In this document: in pieces, positions 4,515-5,459 of the stretch
How the letters are laid out: each line of letters begins with the position of its first letter
How positions within the stretch are numbered: the stretch's first letter is position 1
Source of the DNA: an uncultured cyanobacterium
Lineage (GTDB): Bacteria > Cyanobacteriota > Cyanobacteriia > Cyanobacteriales > Geitlerinemataceae
Direction: 5' to 3'
DNA length: 5,459 nt
Assembly (NCBI GenBank): GCA_937121005.1
Contig: CAKZKB010000509.1
Span: forward strand, 1 to 5,459
The notes under the pieces: model-generated
Told to the model about the DNA's origin: nothing
Database searches by the model: none
What the model saw: only the letters and a program-made list of their open reading frames with translations
Translations under genes and position numbers: made by a program

Positions 4515-5459
4515 ATGGATCCGTCTGCCCCTCTCGACTCCGATCGCCGAGCGCTTCCCCAAGCGCGATCGGTGTTTTGGGAAGAACGTCTCATGCTAAT
4601 TGTCTTGGGACTGGCTGCTAGCGTGCCCGTCGCCATTGTTATCGCTTTGCTGGTCGTATTTGCCCACCAAGCGTGGCAATTTTTCGCCGAGGTTTCCCTG
4701 TGGGATTTTCTCACCGATACCCAGTGGACTCCCAACTTTAAATCCCAAAATGTCGGCATCGCCGTCATTGCGGTGGCCACCCTGCTCATCGCCACGATCG
4801 CTTGTCTCGTCGCCCTTCCCGTCGGCCTGCTTGCGGCCATTTACCTCAGAGAATACGCCCCCCGCCAAGTGCGCCGCGTCCTCAAACCCACCCTAGAAGC
4901 CCTAGCTGGCGTACCGACGATCGTCTACGGATATTTTGCCCTGCGGTTTGTCACCCCATTTCTCGATCGCTTCGTCAGTTTAGCTCCCTTTAACGCCCTC
5001 AGTGCGGGACTGGTGACGGGAGTGCTTATCGTTCCCGTCATCTCTTCTATTAGCGAAGATGCCCTCGATAACGTTCCCGAACAACTGCGCCAAGGTGCTT
5101 ATGCGTTAGGATTTACCCAACGCGAAACCATTTTGCGTGTCGTGTTGCCTGTCGCTTTTCCCGGTATTATCGCTGCCTTTACTCTAGCGGCTTCTCGAGC
5201 CTTTGGCGAAACCACAATCTCCGCGATCGCGGCCGGACAAAGCCCTAACCTCACCCTCAACCCCTTCGTTCCTATTGAAAGCATGACGGCGTTTATCTTC
5301 CAAGTCAGCTTGGGAGACGTACCGACGGACTCGTTTATTTTTCACGCCATTTTTACCGTCGGGGCAGTATTGTTTTTAATTACCCTCAGCCTGAATATTT
5401 TCGGTCACTGGATGGTTCGCCGCCACTCGCGTACTATGGCGGGTTTAGATATTCCCATG
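4515..5459 (+). CDS. pstC: Phosphate ABC transporter permease PstC (open at right edge)
   Basis: An inner-membrane permease that, with PstA, forms the channel of the PstSCAB high-affinity phosphate importer driven by the ATPase PstB. The 315 visible codons match the usual family length (about 310-320), so few residues can be missing. A basic cytoplasmic N-terminus precedes TM1 (28-50). PstC hallmarks follow: SLWDFLTDTQWTP (61-73), GLLAAIYLREYAP (104-116), LEALAGVPTIVYG (127-139), the EAA-type coupling loop QGAYALGFTQRETILRVVLP (193-212), and SRAFGET (227-233), where most members read RALGET. Further hydrophobic helices run to about 300. The start is not certain: the ATG at 4515 has no Shine-Dalgarno site, an in-frame GTG at 4446 with AGG five bases upstream would add 23 residues, and an ATG at 4593 is also possible. 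I prefer 4515 because the likely promoter lies between 4415 and 4471. No pstS precedes it; pstA and pstB are expected downstream. Confidence 0.93.
   Translation, partial: MDPSAPLDSDRRALPQARSVFWEERLMLIVLGLAASVPVAIVIALLVVFAHQAWQFFAEVSLWDFLTDTQWTPNFKSQNVGIAVIAVATLLIATIACLVALPVGLLAAIYLREYAPRQVRRVLKPTLEALAGVPTIVYGYFALRFVTPFLDRFVSLAPFNALSAGLVTGVLIVPVISSISEDALDNVPEQLRQGAYALGFTQRETILRVVLPVAFPGIIAAFTLAASRAFGETTISAIAAGQSPNLTLNPFVPIESMTAFIFQVSLGDVPTDSFIFHAIFTVGAVLFLITLSLNIFGHWMVRRHSRTMAGLDIPM

Noticed and set aside
4427..5284. Minus-strand and out-of-frame plus-strand open frames over pstC
   Set aside because: They overlap a clearly recognisable permease reading frame and show no family motifs.

Overview
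The window looks like a piece of cyanobacterial chromosome. The palindrome GCGATCGC (HIP1) occurs ten times in 5.46 kb (422, 428, 1654, 2931, 3799, 4074, 4168, 4319, 4332, 5223), where chance predicts less than one. A tandem heptamer repeat, a dispersed-type GC-rich palindrome, an HLR1-like (RpaB-type) promoter motif, a SphR/PhoB-type Pho box and a cyanobacterial-style two-partner-secretion adhesin all agree with this. The palindrome and heptamer repeats suggest a filamentous or otherwise repeat-rich lineage. The species cannot be named from the sequence.

Layout, left to right. (1) Positions 1-176, minus strand: two tandem genes for a 30-residue single-pass membrane microprotein. The second copy is cut by the left edge. 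The shared start regions are exactly 150 bp apart. (2) Positions 206-243: four TTTACA/GTTACA units at exactly 10-bp spacing, directed at the microprotein genes. This matches the HLR1 element bound by the light- and redox-responsive regulator RpaB. (3) Positions 244-555: no convincing gene; a few weak hairpins and an overlapping double HIP1. (4) Positions 556-723, plus strand: a 55-codon gene with a good ribosome binding site. (5) Positions 720-4298, minus strand: a 1192-residue secreted TpsA/filamentous-haemagglutinin-like protein. It converges on the 55-codon gene, and the two stop codons share the tetranucleotide TTAA. (6) Positions 4299-4514: a divergent intergenic region with a HIP1 inverted repeat, a heptamer repeat and a Pho-box-like site. 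(7) From 4515 to the right edge, plus strand: pstC, the phosphate ABC transporter permease, complete or nearly so at its C-terminus.

The genes do not form one pathway. They are three separately controlled units: a light-responsive membrane microprotein pair, a cell-surface adhesin, and the first visible gene of a phosphate-uptake operon. The most interesting points are the HLR1-controlled tandem microprotein genes, a 16-bp G-rich tandem repeat near the 3' end of the adhesin gene whose copy number sets the C-terminal reading frame, and an interspersed palindrome carried in frame inside the adhesin's secretion domain. I saw no tRNA, rRNA, CRISPR array, transposase or strong intrinsic terminator.
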